Assembly (NCBI RefSeq): GCF_002280785.1
Contig: NZ_NCEQ01000011.1
Span: forward strand, 1 to 64,000
Source of the DNA: Brevundimonas subvibrioides
GTDB taxonomy: Bacteria; Pseudomonadota; Alphaproteobacteria; Caulobacterales; Caulobacteraceae
Direction: 5' to 3'
DNA length: 64,000 nt
Below the pieces are notes generated by a model, which saw nothing but the letters and a program-made list of their open reading frames with translations, was not told the DNA's origin and made no database searches. Position 1 is the stretch's first letter. Every line of letters begins with the position of its first letter. Made by a program: the position numbers and the translations under genes. Positions 26,449 to 37,460 of the stretch are shown in pieces.

Positions 26449-27996
26449 TCAGTTGGCCAGACGACGCAGGAACGACGGGATTTCGAGATCATCCTCGGCG
26501 GCCGCGATTTCGGCATCCGGCAGAGGCTGGGCCGTCTGACGCATCTGGGGCTGGGCGCGCGATGCGCTTGCCGCCGGAGCGTAGGCGGTCTGGGCGCGCG
26601 GCTTCTTGCCGAACAGGCTCCAGCCGGACTTGCGATGATCGCGGTCGTCGTAGACCGGCTCGTTGTAGTCGGCGGGCTGCGGGGCCGCAGGCGCGCGGTC
26701 CATGTACAGGTCGCCCTGGTCAGCCTGGCCGGTGGCGGCGGGCTGACGGCCCTGGTCGGATTCGAAGGCCTCGACCCACGGATCGACGATCGGCGTCAGG
26801 GTGCGCTCTTCGGCGACATGAATGACGGGCTCAGGCGCACGCGCGACGGGCTCGGGCATCTGGAAGGTCGGGACGACGGGCGCCGGCTCAGGCGTGCGAT
26901 AGGTTTCAGCGCGGACCGGCTCGCGACGGACGGGCTCGCGGGCACGGGGCGCCTCGGCGACCGGAGCCGCATGACGCGGATCATGGAAGACGGTCTGGCG
27001 CGTGGTGGCCGGCTCGATCTTGGCGGTGGCGACCTCGTCCATGCCGGTGGCCACGACCGAGACGCGGATCTTACCGTCCAGGGCCGGATCGAAGGCCGCG
27101 CCGAAGATGATGTTGGCGTCGCCGTCCACCTCGGCCGAGATGGCGTTGGCGGCCTCGTCGACTTCCAGCAGGGTCATGTCGAGACCGCCGGTGATGTTGA
27201 CCAGCACGGCCTTGGCGCCCTTCAACGACGTCTCGTCCAGCAGCGGGTTGGCGATGGCGTTCTGGGCGGCCAGCAGGGCGCGGTCGTCGCCGGAGGCCTC
27301 TCCGGTTCCCATCATCGCCTTGCCCATCTCGGACATGACGGCGCGCACATCGGCGAAGTCGAGATTGATCAGGCCCGGCAGGATCATCAGGTCGGTGATC
27401 GAGCGGACGCCCGAGTGCAGCACCTGGTCGGCCATGGCGAAGGCGTCGGCGAAGGTCGTCCGCTCATTGGCGACGCGGAACAGGTTCTGGTTCGGAATGA
27501 CGATCAGGGTGTCGACGTAGCGCTGCAGCTCGGCGATGCCCGCCTCGGCCAGACGCATGCGGTGACGGCCTTCGAAGGTGAAAGGCTTGGTCACGACGCC
27601 GACGGTCAGGATGCCGCGATCGCGCGCGCATTTGGCGATGATCGGCGCCGCGCCGGTTCCGGTGCCGCCGCCCATGCCGGCGGTGATGAAGATCATGTGT
27701 GCGCCCTCGAGGTGCGCATGGATCTCGTCGGCGGACTCCTCGGCGGCGTTCATGCCGACTTCGGGATGGGCGCCGGCGCCCAGGCCTTGCGTGATGGTCT
27801 CACCCAACTGGATACGGCGGTCGGTCTTGGCGAACGACAGATGCTGGGCATCGGTGTTGGCGACGACGAACTCGACCCCTTCGAGGCCGGCGTCGATCAT
27901 GTTGTTGACCGCGTTGCCGCCTGCGCCGCCGACGCCGAAGACGACGATCCGGGGCTTCAGTTCCGTGGCCGAGGGCCGCACCAGCGAGAGAGACAT
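26449..27996 (-). CDS. ftsZ: Cell division GTPase FtsZ
   Basis: The tubulin homologue that forms the division ring. The 515 residues have the N-terminal GTPase core with [10 protein letters not shown] (21-30), the tubulin signature GGGTGTG (109-115) and the T7 loop [12 protein letters not shown] long Pro/Ala/Arg-rich linker (about 320-495) is typical of Caulobacterales. The C-terminal peptide [10 protein letters not shown] binds FtsA and other partners. The start at 27996 ([17 protein letters not shown]) is chosen because the longer frame to 28065 adds non-family residues. It has its own upstream region with TTAA and GANTC motifs. Confidence 0.97.
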   Translation of the reverse strand: MSLSLVRPSATELKPRIVVFGVGGAGGNAVNNMIDAGLEGVEFVVANTDAQHLSFAKTDRRIQLGETITQGLGAGAHPEVGMNAAEESADEIHAHLEGAHMIFITAGMGGGTGTGAAPIIAKCARDRGILTVGVVTKPFTFEGRHRMRLAEAGIAELQRYVDTLIVIPNQNLFRVANERTTFADAFAMADQVLHSGVRSITDLMILPGLINLDFADVRAVMSEMGKAMMGTGEASGDDRALLAAQNAIANPLLDETSLKGAKAVLVNITGGLDMTLLEVDEAANAISAEVDGDANIIFGAAFDPALDGKIRVSVVATGMDEVATAKIEPATTRQTVFHDPRHAAPVAEAPRAREPVRREPVRAETYRTPEPAPVVPTFQMPEPVARAPEPVIHVAEERTLTPIVDPWVEAFESDQGRQPAATGQADQGDLYMDRAPAAPQPADYNEPVYDDRDHRKSGWSLFGKKPRAQTAYAPAASASRAQPQMRQTAQPLPDAEIAAAEDDLEIPSFLRRLAN

Positions 27997-28079
27997 ATCC
28001 AAACCGACCTTTTTTTCCGACCCTGCCCCTTGAACGTCCAGTGCGAAGTCCCCGCAGATCCGCATTGGTTATGAGCGCG

Positions 28080-28129
28080 TTAAGGATCGCTCACCGTCGT
28101 TAAGGGAAGGTTACCGGATAGCGTGAGTC
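28080..28129 (-). promoter_or_regulatory. ftsZ control region: two CCTTAAC motifs and a GANTC site
   Basis: On the minus strand CCTTAACG occurs twice, 20 bp apart (28105-28100 and 28085-28080), with a GANTC site at 28125-28129, about 85-135 bp upstream of ftsZ. CtrA half-sites are TTAAC-like, and GANTC methylation is known to activate ftsZ in Caulobacter. The spacing is not the classical TTAA-N7-TTAA. Confidence 0.5.
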
Positions 28130-28181
28130 GGACGACTGGCCAGCCCTGTCCCCAAGCGTGACGGCAAAAATCTGGCTTTCG

Positions 28182-28216
28182 GCCAAAAGAAAGGGCGACC
28201 CGAGGGCCGCCCTTTC
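28182..28216 (-). terminator. Intrinsic terminator of the TonB-dependent receptor gene
   Basis: A 9-bp stem (28189-28197 with 28208-28216) is followed on the minus strand by TTTCTTTT, 24 bp after the receptor stop. It separates the receptor from the ftsZ promoter. Confidence 0.8.
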
Positions 28217-28239
28217 CGTCCTGGTTCTGACCGAACCCC

Positions 28240-31200
28240 TTACCAGGGGCGGTAGTTCAGGCTGACCGAGAAGCGACGGCCGTAGGGGTCGAAGTTCGAG
28301 TACAGCGTCGCGCCCAGCCAGCGGGCCTGTTCGGCGTCGAAGGCGTTGGTGACTGCGGCGCGAACCGTCAGATCGTCACGAACCTTGTAGCTGGCCGAGA
28401 AGTCGTGGCGGGTGAAGTTGCCCGAGTTCAGGTAGGCGGGATCACGCGAGTCGGCGTTGGCGATGAAGTTGCGCGGCAGGACGATGTCCTGGGCGGTCTG
28501 CCAGTCCATGGTCCAGCCGAGCGTCAGGGACTCGATCGGACGATAGTTCAGCTGCGAGGTCAGACGAACCTTCGGATAGAACAGCGTGCTTTCCAGAGCC
28601 GTGAAGTCGGCCGGATTGTCGATGTTGTTGAAGTTCTTCTGTTCGATCAGCCAGGAGCCGTTCAGGGCGTAGTTGAACACACCCCAGTTGTGGCCGAGCA
28701 TTTCGTCAGTGTCGAAGCGGTAGTTGGCCGTGAAGTCCAGACCGCGGACGTTGCGCTTGGCGTAGTTGATCGAGCTCTGGATGAAGTCGACCAGCAGGAA
28801 GCGATCGTCGCGCGGCGTGACCGGATCGTTCACGCCCGTGCGGGTCAGGGTGGCGCAGGCGTTGTTGTTCAGGGTCGGGCCGCTGACACAGTTGTTGGCG
28901 GCTGTGCCTGCCGAAACGGCGGCGATGACGTTGTCGATCTGGATCTCGTAGTAGTCGAGCACGATCGACAGGTTCGGCGCGAAGTTGGGCGTGATGACCG
29001 TCGAGAAGGTGAAGGATTCCGACTCTTCCGGCTTCAGCAGCGGGTTGCCGCCGTTACGGCCGGCGACGCTCGAACCGTAGTCAGGCCGGTAGGCGTTCGT
29101 GGCCGTCGGGTCGACGAAGTTGAACGTCAGGCCGAACTGAGCCGCCAGGGTGGCGCAGTTGGCGACGCGGTTGTTGCGGATCGTCGTGTCCGTGACCGCC
29201 TGGATGTTCGCCGTGGCGCAGGGGTCGGTGAACAGCAGGAAGGTCTGGGTGAACGGTGCGTAGGCTTCGCCCAGGCTCGGAGCGCGAACCGAGGTGTTCA
29301 GGCTGGTCTTGAAGGCCAGTTCTTCAGTCGGACGATAGACCAGGTTGACGCCATAGACGTCGCTCTTGCCGAAGTTCGAGAAGTCCGACGTACGGTACGA
29401 ACCCGACAGCTCGGCATAGTCGCCCAGCCAGGTGTCGCGGAACAGCGGGACCGACAGTTCGCCGAAGAACTCGTTGACGTCGTATTCGGCGGCCAGGAAG
29501 TCAGCGCCGCCATTGAGTTGGGCGTAGGTGGTGCCCAGCGAGGCCGAACGACCGCCGCCCTCCGTCGATTCCTTACGATATTCGGCGCCGAGGGCGATGC
29601 CGATCGGTCCGGCGCCCCAGAAGTCCCACAGCTGGGCGGCGACCGACGCCAGGGCGTCGTGTTGCTCGTTCTTCTGGTCGAACTGCAGGCCGGCGTGGAC
29701 ATAGTCCAGAGCGGCTTGCGACTGGTTGCCCAGGCCGAAGACGTTCAGCGGCACGCACTGGGCGACGTCCGGCGAGGCGGAGGTCATCGTTCCACCGACG
29801 TTCGGGTTGCGGTTCGTCACCGTGCCGCCGCCTGCGGTCAGGGCCTGCACGCGGCAGACGATCTGGCCGGCCGAGTTCCGCACCGCATCCATGGCGTAGG
29901 AGAAGCGGGCGATGTCGAGGCCGTTCTCTTCGTTATGGTTGTCCGCGCGGCCGTAGGTATAGCCGATGTCCCAGTCGACGTTCTTGAAGATCGAGATGTC
30001 GCCGGCATTGCCGTTCAGACCCAGGACGTAGCGCTGCAGCTGACGTTCGTTGTGCTGCGGACGGTCGACCAGCCAGGCGCTGTAGCGAGCGAACGGAGCA
30101 GCGGCGGTGCCGATGACGGCGCCGGGAGCGGTCGCGGTCGCGGGACCATAGATGGTGACCCGGTTGGCCAGGATCGCATCGCGCAGATTGGTCGGCAGGA
30201 AGGCGTTGTCGGTCTGCGTGATATAGGCCGACGTGCTCAGGATCTGCTGCGAGTTGGTGCGCGGCGTGAGGTCGCCGATATAGATGTCGCCGAACGAATA
30301 GCCGGTCGCCAGGTCGGTCGTCTCATCGACGTACTTGGCTTCAGCGTACAGGTTGATGTCGGGCGTGATGGCGAAGTTGGCGCCGACCTGGAAGCGGGCG
30401 CTTTCCGACTGCGGCAGGGTGGAGTCGACGTTGAAGATGGTGTTCGGGTTCTCGCCGTCGCCGCCGACGTTGACCGTGCGGTTGGTGCCGGTCAGGGCGA
30501 CCCAGTCGCCGAAGTTGGCGGTGCGGGCGGTCGTGCCGCTGAAGACGTAGGTCTGGCCCGGAGCGACGCTGAAGCAGGAGCCGGTCGTGAAGTTCGCGGT
30601 GCTGTTGCAGCTCGCGAGCGGAACGTTGTTCGGGTTGTTCAGAGCGCTCGGCTGGTAGTTGTTGGCCAGGGTGACCTGACCCCAGCGCAGCAGCTGCAGG
30701 CCGCGACGGTCGCGGTACAGCTCGGCGTCGCGGACGCCGTCGTAAGGCGTGGCGGACGGATCGGCGTCGCGACCGACCAGGCCCCAGCCTTCAGCCAGCC
30801 AGTCGATGTCCCCGGACAGAACTTCGTCCAGCTTCTCGTACTCGCCGAAGGCGTAGAGGTTCAGACGGTCGTCGAAGAGATTCTTGCCGGCCAGCACCGA
30901 GATGCGCTGCGCATCCTGGCCGCCGTCGTTGATCTGCGCCCAGCGGCCGTCGATCTCGAGGCCTTCGAAGTCCTTGCGCAGGACGAAGTTCAGAACGCCG
31001 GAGACGGCGTCGGCGCCGTAGACCGACGAAGCGCCGCCCGTGACGATCTCGACCGACTCGATCAGCAGGCGGGGAATGGTGTCGACGTCGACGGCCAGCG
31101 AGCCTTGCGGCGAACCAACGTGGCGACGACCGTCAACCAGGGTCAGGGTCCGGCCGGAGCCGAGCGAGCGCAGGTTCGGCAGCGACAGGCCACCCGCGTT

Positions 31201-31500
31201 CAGCGAACCGACGGTATCGGACGGAACCTGCGAGTTGGACAGCGCCGGGATGGTGGCGAGGTAGTCGATGACCGTGTTCTGACCGGTGGTCAGCAGGGTC
31301 TCGCGGGTCACCTGGATCAGCGGGGTCGGGGCGGTGGTCGGATCGCGACGGATACGCGAGCCCGTGACGATGACTTCTTCGACCTGGACGGACTCTTCGT
31401 CCTGGGCCGGCTGGGTCGACTGAGCGAACGCCGGGGCGGACAGCGTCAGAACGCCCGCGAGGATGGTGGTTCCGAAGAGATACTTGCGTGTGGATAGCAT
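28240..31500 (-). CDS. TonB-dependent outer membrane receptor
   Basis: A 1086-residue ligand-gated porin energised by TonB-ExbBD; the substrate is unknown. It has a signal peptide (MLSTRKYLFGTTILAGVLTL..AFAQ), a TonB-box-like EEVIVTGSRIRRD (about 41-53), a plug domain (DTIPRLLIESVEIVTGGASS with VYGADAVSGVLNFVLRK) and a long 22-strand barrel with cysteine pairs in the loops. The C-terminus FDPYGRRFSVSLNYRPW ends in the aromatic residue expected of barrels. Its place between ftsA and ftsZ is unusual; its own terminator isolates it from ftsZ. Caulobacterales carry many such receptors. Confidence 0.95.
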   Translation of the reverse strand: MLSTRKYLFGTTILAGVLTLSAPAFAQSTQPAQDEESVQVEEVIVTGSRIRRDPTTAPTPLIQVTRETLLTTGQNTVIDYLATIPALSNSQVPSDTVGSLNAGGLSLPNLRSLGSGRTLTLVDGRRHVGSPQGSLAVDVDTIPRLLIESVEIVTGGASSVYGADAVSGVLNFVLRKDFEGLEIDGRWAQINDGGQDAQRISVLAGKNLFDDRLNLYAFGEYEKLDEVLSGDIDWLAEGWGLVGRDADPSATPYDGVRDAELYRDRRGLQLLRWGQVTLANNYQPSALNNPNNVPLASCNSTANFTTGSCFSVAPGQTYVFSGTTARTANFGDWVALTGTNRTVNVGGDGENPNTIFNVDSTLPQSESARFQVGANFAITPDINLYAEAKYVDETTDLATGYSFGDIYIGDLTPRTNSQQILSTSAYITQTDNAFLPTNLRDAILANRVTIYGPATATAPGAVIGTAAAPFARYSAWLVDRPQHNERQLQRYVLGLNGNAGDISIFKNVDWDIGYTYGRADNHNEENGLDIARFSYAMDAVRNSAGQIVCRVQALTAGGGTVTNRNPNVGGTMTSASPDVAQCVPLNVFGLGNQSQAALDYVHAGLQFDQKNEQHDALASVAAQLWDFWGAGPIGIALGAEYRKESTEGGGRSASLGTTYAQLNGGADFLAAEYDVNEFFGELSVPLFRDTWLGDYAELSGSYRTSDFSNFGKSDVYGVNLVYRPTEELAFKTSLNTSVRAPSLGEAYAPFTQTFLLFTDPCATANIQAVTDTTIRNNRVANCATLAAQFGLTFNFVDPTATNAYRPDYGSSVAGRNGGNPLLKPEESESFTFSTVITPNFAPNLSIVLDYYEIQIDNVIAAVSAGTAANNCVSGPTLNNNACATLTRTGVNDPVTPRDDRFLLVDFIQSSINYAKRNVRGLDFTANYRFDTDEMLGHNWGVFNYALNGSWLIEQKNFNNIDNPADFTALESTLFYPKVRLTSQLNYRPIESLTLGWTMDWQTAQDIVLPRNFIANADSRDPAYLNSGNFTRHDFSASYKVRDDLTVRAAVTNAFDAEQARWLGATLYSNFDPYGRRFSVSLNYRPW

Positions 31501-31682
31501 GGTGCTTGGCCCCGATGACTGAATGACGCGCGGCAGACCTCTGCGAGTCTGACCGTTCAGGGGCGTTGCTAGTCAGAGAATGGCGCGGCGGCAACCATTG
31601 GGGCGCTACTGCGGCAAACGGAACTCGGATTTGTTACACTTCAGACACACCAAGGACACAGGGGGCTTGAAGCCTGAATCCC

Positions 31683-33020
31683 CTACAGGTTGTCGCGCAA
31701 CCAGCCGGCCGCCCGGGCCACGAGATTTCCACCCTGGACGCGCGGGGCGTCGGCAGCGGTAATCTGGCGCGACATCAGCTTTCTGGCGGAAACAGCCTCG
31801 CGCGGACCATAGGCGGCGCGCAACAGGACGCCGGCCGCCGAGCAGAAGGCCGGGCCCGCCGCCGAGTCGGCCAGGTGAGGCGCCCGCTGGGGACGGCCCA
31901 GCCTGACAGGACGGTCGAAAACGCGAATAGCGAGCTCCCGCACGCCGTTCAGCTGACTGGCTCCGCCCGCGAGCACGAGACCCGCGCCCGGTTCCAGGCC
32001 GACGCCGGCGTTCCTCAGGCGGTCGCGCAGCAGCTCGAGGGTCTCTTCAACACGCGGCGCGATCACCGTCTTCAGCATGGCCCGTGGCACGATGACCGGG
32101 CCAGACCCGGCGTCCTCGCCGCGCGGCGGGGCTTCGAGCATCTCGCGGTCCTCGTTGGCGCTGGCCATGGCCGAGCCGTGCAGGGTCTTCAGTCGCTCGG
32201 CGCCCGCCCTCGACGTCGACAGGCCGCGCGCAATGTCGGCCGTGACATGATCGCCGCCGACATTCAGCGATTCGATATGCAGCAAGGACCTGCCGCCCCA
32301 GACGGCGGCGGAGGTCGAACCGCCGCCCATGTCGATGCAGACGCAGCCGAGATCCATCTCGTCCTCTTCCAGCGAGGCGAGCGAGGAGACCACCGGCGCG
32401 GCGGCGACGCCCTGCAGGTCGAGGTGCGCCAGTTCCAGACAGTGGCTCAAGGACGCGAAGGCCCCCTCCGCCATCGACACGACCAGCAGGTCGAGGCCCA
32501 GCGAATGCCCGCGCATGGCGCGTGGATCGTGGACGCCGCGTGCGCCGTCCACCGACCAGGCGATGGGCAGGACGTGGATCGGCCTCCGGTTAGGCAGGCG
32601 GATCTGGGCCAGGGCCATGCCGATGGCCCTGGCCAGGTCGGCGTCGCTGACCGGGTTGGCGCCGAGCGAGACGCGGGCCTGCACCCGATGGCTGGCCATC
32701 TGGCCGATGGCGGTGGTGACGATGACGCCGGAGACCGGAGCGCCCGCGGTGCGCTCGGCGCGTTCGACGGCGTGACCGATGGCCTGTGCGGCCTCGTCCA
32801 TGTTGACGATCGCTCCGCCGCGCACGCCCTTGGACTGGACGTGGCTGGCCCCGGCGACGCGGATGGTCCGGTCGGCGTGACGCACGCCGTCCGGCTTCAT
32901 GATGAAGCAGGCGACCTTGGACTGGCCCAGGTCGAGCGCAGCGACCACGGGCGCGCGCGCGGCCGCACGGCCGTCGTTTCTGGCCGCTTCCGTTGTCGGA
33001 TCCGCCTTCTTGCCCGCCAT
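31683..33020 (-). CDS. ftsA: Cell division protein FtsA
   Basis: An actin-like ATPase that tethers FtsZ to the membrane. The 445 residues have the phosphate-1 motif VVAALDLGQSKVACFI (about 25-40), the SHS2 1C domain, the phosphate-2 motif VCIDMGGGSTSAAVW, the adenosine motif GLVLAGGASQLNGV, and a C-terminal amphipathic helix (NLVARAAGWLRDNL) for membrane binding. A charged N-terminal extension of about 25 residues precedes the core. It follows ftsQ by 33 bp. Confidence 0.95.
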   Translation of the reverse strand: MAGKKADPTTEAARNDGRAAARAPVVAALDLGQSKVACFIMKPDGVRHADRTIRVAGASHVQSKGVRGGAIVNMDEAAQAIGHAVERAERTAGAPVSGVIVTTAIGQMASHRVQARVSLGANPVSDADLARAIGMALAQIRLPNRRPIHVLPIAWSVDGARGVHDPRAMRGHSLGLDLLVVSMAEGAFASLSHCLELAHLDLQGVAAAPVVSSLASLEEDEMDLGCVCIDMGGGSTSAAVWGGRSLLHIESLNVGGDHVTADIARGLSTSRAGAERLKTLHGSAMASANEDREMLEAPPRGEDAGSGPVIVPRAMLKTVIAPRVEETLELLRDRLRNAGVGLEPGAGLVLAGGASQLNGVRELAIRVFDRPVRLGRPQRAPHLADSAAGPAFCSAAGVLLRAAYGPREAVSARKLMSRQITAADAPRVQGGNLVARAAGWLRDNL

Positions 33021-33053
33021 GATGCCTGCCGCCCTACTCGAAACTGTGTGTTG

Positions 33054-33947
33054 TTAGACGCCGGCGCCCGGCCGGACCGCGACCTGGCCCTCGGTTCGGA
33101 GGTCGATGCGGGAAAAACCCAGCTCCAGCAGCCGCTCGCGCTGGTCCAGGGCGTCGAGCTGGATCAGGGCCGCCTCCTGTTTGACGGCCGGCAGCTGGAT
33201 GATGCCGCCGTCCTTCAGTCGCAGGTCCCAGCGGCGCTCGTCGACACGCACCAGGGCGTCGATCCGGCTCATCAGCCGTGGACGTTGCGTCAGCAGAGGC
33301 AGGATGTCGCCCGCCGCCTTGTCCGCTCCGACGCCGACGACCAGCGGCAAGCCCGGATAGCGTCCGGCGTCGGCGCCCGGAATGGCGCGGCCCTCGCCGT
33401 CGATGACGAAGACGCGCCCGCCGGTCTGCCACACGGCCAGGCGGTCATGTTCCTTGACCTCGACGATCAAGGTGTCGGGCAACAGTCGCACCACGCGCGC
33501 CTCCTTGACCCAACCGACGGCCTGGATGCTGGCCTGCAACGCATCGAGATCCAGGCTGGTGATCGGCTGGCCTGCCTCGACGTTCAGCGCGCGCTGGATC
33601 GCGGGGGTGGCCTCGGCCGAGGCGCCGGTGATGTGCACCCGGCGGAGCTTCAACCCCATGCCGGTGGTGATCTGGTCCATGCCGTGGGTGACCGACTGGC
33701 CGATGCGCTCGGCCCGGGCGCCGGTGGCCAGCACCAGGGCCAGAACGCCGAATCCCGCGCAGATCGAGAGAACAACGGCGCGCGGAGTCAGATCCAGCTT
33801 GCCCAGCGCGGCCATCTTGCCGGGAACGCCGCCGGCGTTGCGAGGCGCGCCCCCGCGCGAGCGCCCGCCCTGCCCTTTCGGACCCCCGCTTCGCTTGGGC
33901 GCAGGCGCGACATTCGCGCGCCGACCGCCGCGAACTACCGCGGGCAT
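33054..33947 (-). CDS. ftsQ: Cell division protein FtsQ
   Basis: A bitopic divisome protein linking early and late division proteins. About 297 residues: a basic, Gly/Arg-rich cytoplasmic tail (1-60), one transmembrane helix ([20 protein letters not shown]), a POTRA domain ([20 protein letters not shown]) and the FtsQ beta domain ([19 protein letters not shown]). Start 33947 has GGAGG 7 nt upstream; the longer frame from 33968 lies deeper in ddl. It overlaps the 3' end of ddl by 13 bp. Confidence 0.93.
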   Translation of the reverse strand: MPAVVRGGRRANVAPAPKRSGGPKGQGGRSRGGAPRNAGGVPGKMAALGKLDLTPRAVVLSICAGFGVLALVLATGARAERIGQSVTHGMDQITTGMGLKLRRVHITGASAEATPAIQRALNVEAGQPITSLDLDALQASIQAVGWVKEARVVRLLPDTLIVEVKEHDRLAVWQTGGRVFVIDGEGRAIPGADAGRYPGLPLVVGVGADKAAGDILPLLTQRPRLMSRIDALVRVDERRWDLRLKDGGIIQLPAVKQEAALIQLDALDQRERLLELGFSRIDLRTEGQVAVRPGAGV

Positions 33948-34873
33948 GAGGCGTCCTCCACCATCCACCGGACCAGATCTTGATAACTCATCCCGACGTA
34001 GGCGGCCTGCTCCGGAACCAGAGAGGTCGGCGTCATGCCAGGCTGGGTATTGACCTCCAGAAGGACCAGTTCGTCCTTAACATCGTCATAACGGAAGTCG
34101 GTCCGCGACACGCCCCGACACCCCAGTGCGGCATGCGCCTGCTCGGATTCCCGAAGCGCGGCCTCGAAAACGTGAGCGGGGAGATCGGCCGGAAGCTTGT
34201 GGACGGATCCGCCAGGCGCGTATTTGGCCTCGTAGTCGTAGAAGCCTTTCACCGGGGTGATGTCGGTGACGGTCAGCGCGCGCGGACCGGTCGCCTCGCC
34301 GATCACGGCGACGGCCAGTTCCTTGCCCGGAATGTAGGGCTCGACCATGACCATCTCGCCATAGGTCCAGTCGTCGGCCCCGACCTCGGTCTGCGGGCCG
34401 TTCGCCCCGGCGAGCACCAGATAGACGCCGACCGACGACCCCTCGGCATTGGGCTTGATGATGTAAGGCGGCTCGATCACGTGGCGACGCGCCACCTCGC
34501 GCCGGTCGAACAGCCCGCCGCCCGGCACCTTGACCCCCGCCGCGCCCAGCACGGCCTTGGTCTTGTCCTTGTCCATCGTCAGGGCCGAGGCCAGGACGCC
34601 GGAGTGGCTGTAAGGAATCTGCAGCGTCTCGAGGATGCCCTGGACGCAGCCGTCCTCGCCCCATTCGCCGTGCAGCGCATTCAGGACGACGTCGGGTTTC
34701 AGATCGGCCAGCACCTGGGCCAGGTCGCGGCCGGCGTCGATGCGGGTGACGCGGGCCGCCTGCCCTTCCAGGGCCTTGGCGCACTGCTCGCCCGAGGACA
34801 GTGATACGTCCCGTTCTGATGAAAGTCCGCCCATCAGGACGGCGACGTGCAGTTCTGACAGGGCTTGGGGCAT
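33935..34873 (-). CDS. ddl: D-alanine-D-alanine ligase
   Basis: An ATP-grasp enzyme making the D-Ala-D-Ala dipeptide for MurF. The 312 residues include [19 protein letters not shown], the D-Ala site [10 protein letters not shown], the ATP-grasp segments [17 protein letters not shown] and KELAVAVIG, and metal ligands in [13 protein letters not shown]. The lysine/tyrosine pattern does not suggest a D-lactate ligase. It lies between murB and ftsQ in the usual order. Confidence 0.95.
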   Translation of the reverse strand: MPQALSELHVAVLMGGLSSERDVSLSSGEQCAKALEGQAARVTRIDAGRDLAQVLADLKPDVVLNALHGEWGEDGCVQGILETLQIPYSHSGVLASALTMDKDKTKAVLGAAGVKVPGGGLFDRREVARRHVIEPPYIIKPNAEGSSVGVYLVLAGANGPQTEVGADDWTYGEMVMVEPYIPGKELAVAVIGEATGPRALTVTDITPVKGFYDYEAKYAPGGSVHKLPADLPAHVFEAALRESEQAHAALGCRGVSRTDFRYDDVKDELVLLEVNTQPGMTPTSLVPEQAAYVGMSYQDLVRWMVEDASCPR

Positions 34874-34894
34874 ACGTGCTTTTCTAGCGCGGGG

Positions 34895-35806
34895 TTATGA
34901 CGGGCGGCCGATCCTCTTGATCTCCCATTCAAGGTTTACGCCGAGTTTACTTTGAACCTCGACGCGGACGATTTCGCCCAGTCCCTCGATATCGGCGGCC
35001 GTGGCCTCGCCCGGATTGATCATGAAATTGGAGTGGAGCTCGCTGAACATGGCGCCGCCGCCCGTGACGGCATGGAGCTTTCCGCGCCAGCCCGCCTCGT
35101 CGACCAGTTTCCACGAGGAATGGCCGGGCGGGTTCTTGAAGGTCGACCCGCCGGTTTTTTCCCGGATCGGCTGGGTCTGTTCGCGGCGAGAGGTGATCTC
35201 CGCGATGCGGGCGGCGACCGCCTCGGGCGCGTCCGGCGTGCCGCGATAGACAGCCTCGATCCAGATGATGTCGGCGGGCGCCTCGGAGTGGCGGTAGGTG
35301 TAGCCGAAGTCGGTCAGGGAATAGTCGACCCGCTCTCCTGCACGCGTCAGGCCCCAGGCCGAGACGAGGATGTCCTTCGTCTCGGAACCATAGCAGCCGG
35401 CATTCATGGTCAGGGCGCCGCCGATGGTCCCCGGTATTCCGGCATAGAACTCCAGACCGGCCAGCCCCGCCCTGGCCGAAGCCTTGGCGACCATGGCGTC
35501 CAGGGCGCCGGCTCCGGCCGTGATGGTGTCGCCTTCGGTCGTGATGCCGGCGAAGGGACGACCCGCCAGCCGGATGACCACGCCCTCGACGCCGCCGTCG
35601 CGGACGATGACGTTGGAGCCGACGCCGAGCACCATGACCGGCACGGCGGGGTCGATGGCCTTCAGGAATGCGGCCAGATCATCGGCGTCAGCCGGGATGA
35701 ACAGCACATCCGCCGCCCCGCCGACCCGGAACCAGGTGAACGGCCCAAGCGGCTCGTCGCGCAGCAGCTTGCCGCGCACGGAAGGGAGGGTGTCACGCCA
35801 GCTCAT
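34895..35806 (-). CDS. murB: UDP-N-acetylenolpyruvoylglucosamine reductase
   Basis: An FAD/NADPH enzyme completing UDP-MurNAc synthesis. The 303 residues have the FAD-binding motifs [13 protein letters not shown] and [35 protein letters not shown], and the [21 protein letters not shown] segment with the catalytic serine, typical of type II MurB. It is 21 bp upstream of ddl. The 220-bp gap to murC is filled by palindromic repeats. Confidence 0.96.
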   Translation of the reverse strand: MSWRDTLPSVRGKLLRDEPLGPFTWFRVGGAADVLFIPADADDLAAFLKAIDPAVPVMVLGVGSNVIVRDGGVEGVVIRLAGRPFAGITTEGDTITAGAGALDAMVAKASARAGLAGLEFYAGIPGTIGGALTMNAGCYGSETKDILVSAWGLTRAGERVDYSLTDFGYTYRHSEAPADIIWIEAVYRGTPDAPEAVAARIAEITSRREQTQPIREKTGGSTFKNPPGHSSWKLVDEAGWRGKLHAVTGGGAMFSELHSNFMINPGEATAADIEGLGEIVRVEVQSKLGVNLEWEIKRIGRPS

Positions 35807-35820
35807 GCGTGCCCTCCCCT

Positions 35821-36025
35821 TTCGTCATCCTCCGGCGAAGCGCAGCGGAGACCGGGGGACCCTTCGTCATCCTCCGGCCGATCGAAGATCGGACCGGGGG
35901 AGGCGCCGAAGGCGATCTGTTCAGGCACGATGTTGGAAACAAGGGTGCACGCGACAGGTTCGCGCTCTCGCGCGCCGCTGAGTCCCCCGGTCGCTTCGCG
36001 CCGGAGGATGACGAAAGAAGAAGAG
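35821..36025. repeat. Palindromic repeats, 'cgtcatcctccgg' family
   Basis: Two direct copies (about 35823-35862 and 35866-35905) and an inverted copy (about 35982-36015) of an element with arms catcctccgg / ccggaggatg and an inner cgaagcgcagcggag. They fill the murC-murB gap. Confidence 0.8.
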
Positions 36026-36026
36026 A

Positions 36027-37460
36027 TCACTGGGCCAACGCTTCCAGCTGCGCCGGCAGCGCATAGGCCCAGGCCGTGATGTCGCCGGCGCCGAGCAGAA
36101 CGACGACGTCGCCGGATTTCGCCTCTTCCGCAATCACCCGGGGCAGGACCGCCGCGTTTTCCAGCGCCGAGACCCGCAGGTGGCCGTAGCGACGGATGCC
36201 GTCCACCAACGCCTGTTTGTCCACGCCCTCGATCGGCGCCTCGCCCGCCGCATAGACGTCGGCGACGATGACGCTGTCGGCGTCCGAGAAGCTGGTCGAG
36301 AACTCGTCCATCAGGTCGCGCAGCCGGGTGAACCGGTGCGGCTGGACCACGGCGATGACGCGACCCTCGGCGACCTGGCGGGCGGCCTTGAGCACAGCGG
36401 CGATCTCCACCGGATGGTGGCCGTAGTCGTCGACGATCCGCACGCCGCCCACCACGCCGGTGGTGGTGAACCGCCGCTTGACCCCCGCGAACGCCGCCAG
36501 ACCTGACCGGATCGCGTCGTCCGAGACGTCCAGCTCCCGCGCCACGGCGATGGCGGCCAGGGCATTGGCGACATTGTGCCAGCCGGCCATCGGCAGGTGC
36601 AGGCCGGTGATCCGCACCGGCTCCTCCAGCGCGGCCTGGCCACGCCCCTGGATCAGGACGTCGAAGCGGCAGCCGTCCGGGCTCATCTGGCAGTTGTCGG
36701 CGCGGACCATCGCCTGGGGGTTCATCCCATAGGTCACGATCCGGCGGTTATCGATCTGGGCGACCAGCCGCTGGACCTCGGGGTGGTCGAGACAGACGGC
36801 GGCGAAGCCGTAGAAGGGGATGTTCTCGACGAAGTCGCAGAACGCCTTCCGCACCGCGTCGAAGTCGCCGTAGTGGTCCAGGTGCTCCGGATCGATGTTG
36901 GTGACGATGGCCACGGTGGACTTCAGGCGGAGGAAGCTGCCGTCCGACTCGTCCGCCTCGACCACGATCCAGTCGCCGTCGCCGACCTTGGCGTTGGTGC
37001 CATAGGCGTTGATGATGCCGCCATTGACCACCGTCGGGTCCAGCCCGGCCGCGTCCAGCAGGGCCGCGACCATGGAGGTCGTCGTCGTCTTGCCGTGGGT
37101 GCCGCCCACCGCGATCGAGAACTGCAGCCGCATCAGCTCGGCCAGCATCTCGGCCCGGCGGACCAGGGGGATGCGACGCTCGCGCGCGATCATCATCTCC
37201 GGGTTGGTCGCCTTGACCGCCGTCGAATAGACGACGGCGGAGACGCCCTCTCCGACATGGGCGGCGTCATGGCCGATGAAAATCTTCGCGCCAAGAGCCG
37301 CCAGCCGCTCCGTGTTGGCCGAAGACCTGGCGTCGGAGCCCTGCACCGAATAGCCGATCTTGAGCATGATCTCGGCGATCCCGCTCATGCCGATCCCGCC
37401 TATACCCACGAAATGCACAGGGCCGAGGTCGAAGGGTATGGGGCGAAGGCGAGCGATCAT
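36027..37460 (-). CDS. murC: UDP-N-acetylmuramate-L-alanine ligase
   Basis: The first Mur ligase, adding L-Ala to UDP-MurNAc with ATP. The 477 residues have the N-terminal UDP-binding motif [19 protein letters not shown], the P-loop [29 protein letters not shown], and the C-terminal [19 protein letters not shown]. Start 37460 gives the family start; the frame extends upstream to 37553 without similarity. It is the first gene of the murC-murB-ddl-ftsQ-ftsA run and divergent from the 37581 gene. Confidence 0.96.
   Translation of the reverse strand: MIARLRPIPFDLGPVHFVGIGGIGMSGIAEIMLKIGYSVQGSDARSSANTERLAALGAKIFIGHDAAHVGEGVSAVVYSTAVKATNPEMMIARERRIPLVRRAEMLAELMRLQFSIAVGGTHGKTTTTSMVAALLDAAGLDPTVVNGGIINAYGTNAKVGDGDWIVVEADESDGSFLRLKSTVAIVTNIDPEHLDHYGDFDAVRKAFCDFVENIPFYGFAAVCLDHPEVQRLVAQIDNRRIVTYGMNPQAMVRADNCQMSPDGCRFDVLIQGRGQAALEEPVRITGLHLPMAGWHNVANALAAIAVARELDVSDDAIRSGLAAFAGVKRRFTTTGVVGGVRIVDDYGHHPVEIAAVLKAARQVAEGRVIAVVQPHRFTRLRDLMDEFSTSFSDADSVIVADVYAAGEAPIEGVDKQALVDGIRRYGHLRVSALENAAVLPRVIAEEAKSGDVVVLLGAGDITAWAYALPAQLEALAQ

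Noticed and set aside
28405..31497. 1030-residue open frame antisense to the TonB-dependent receptor
   Set aside because: Low-complexity Val/Arg/Asp-rich sequence; the opposite strand has a clear signal peptide, plug and barrel.
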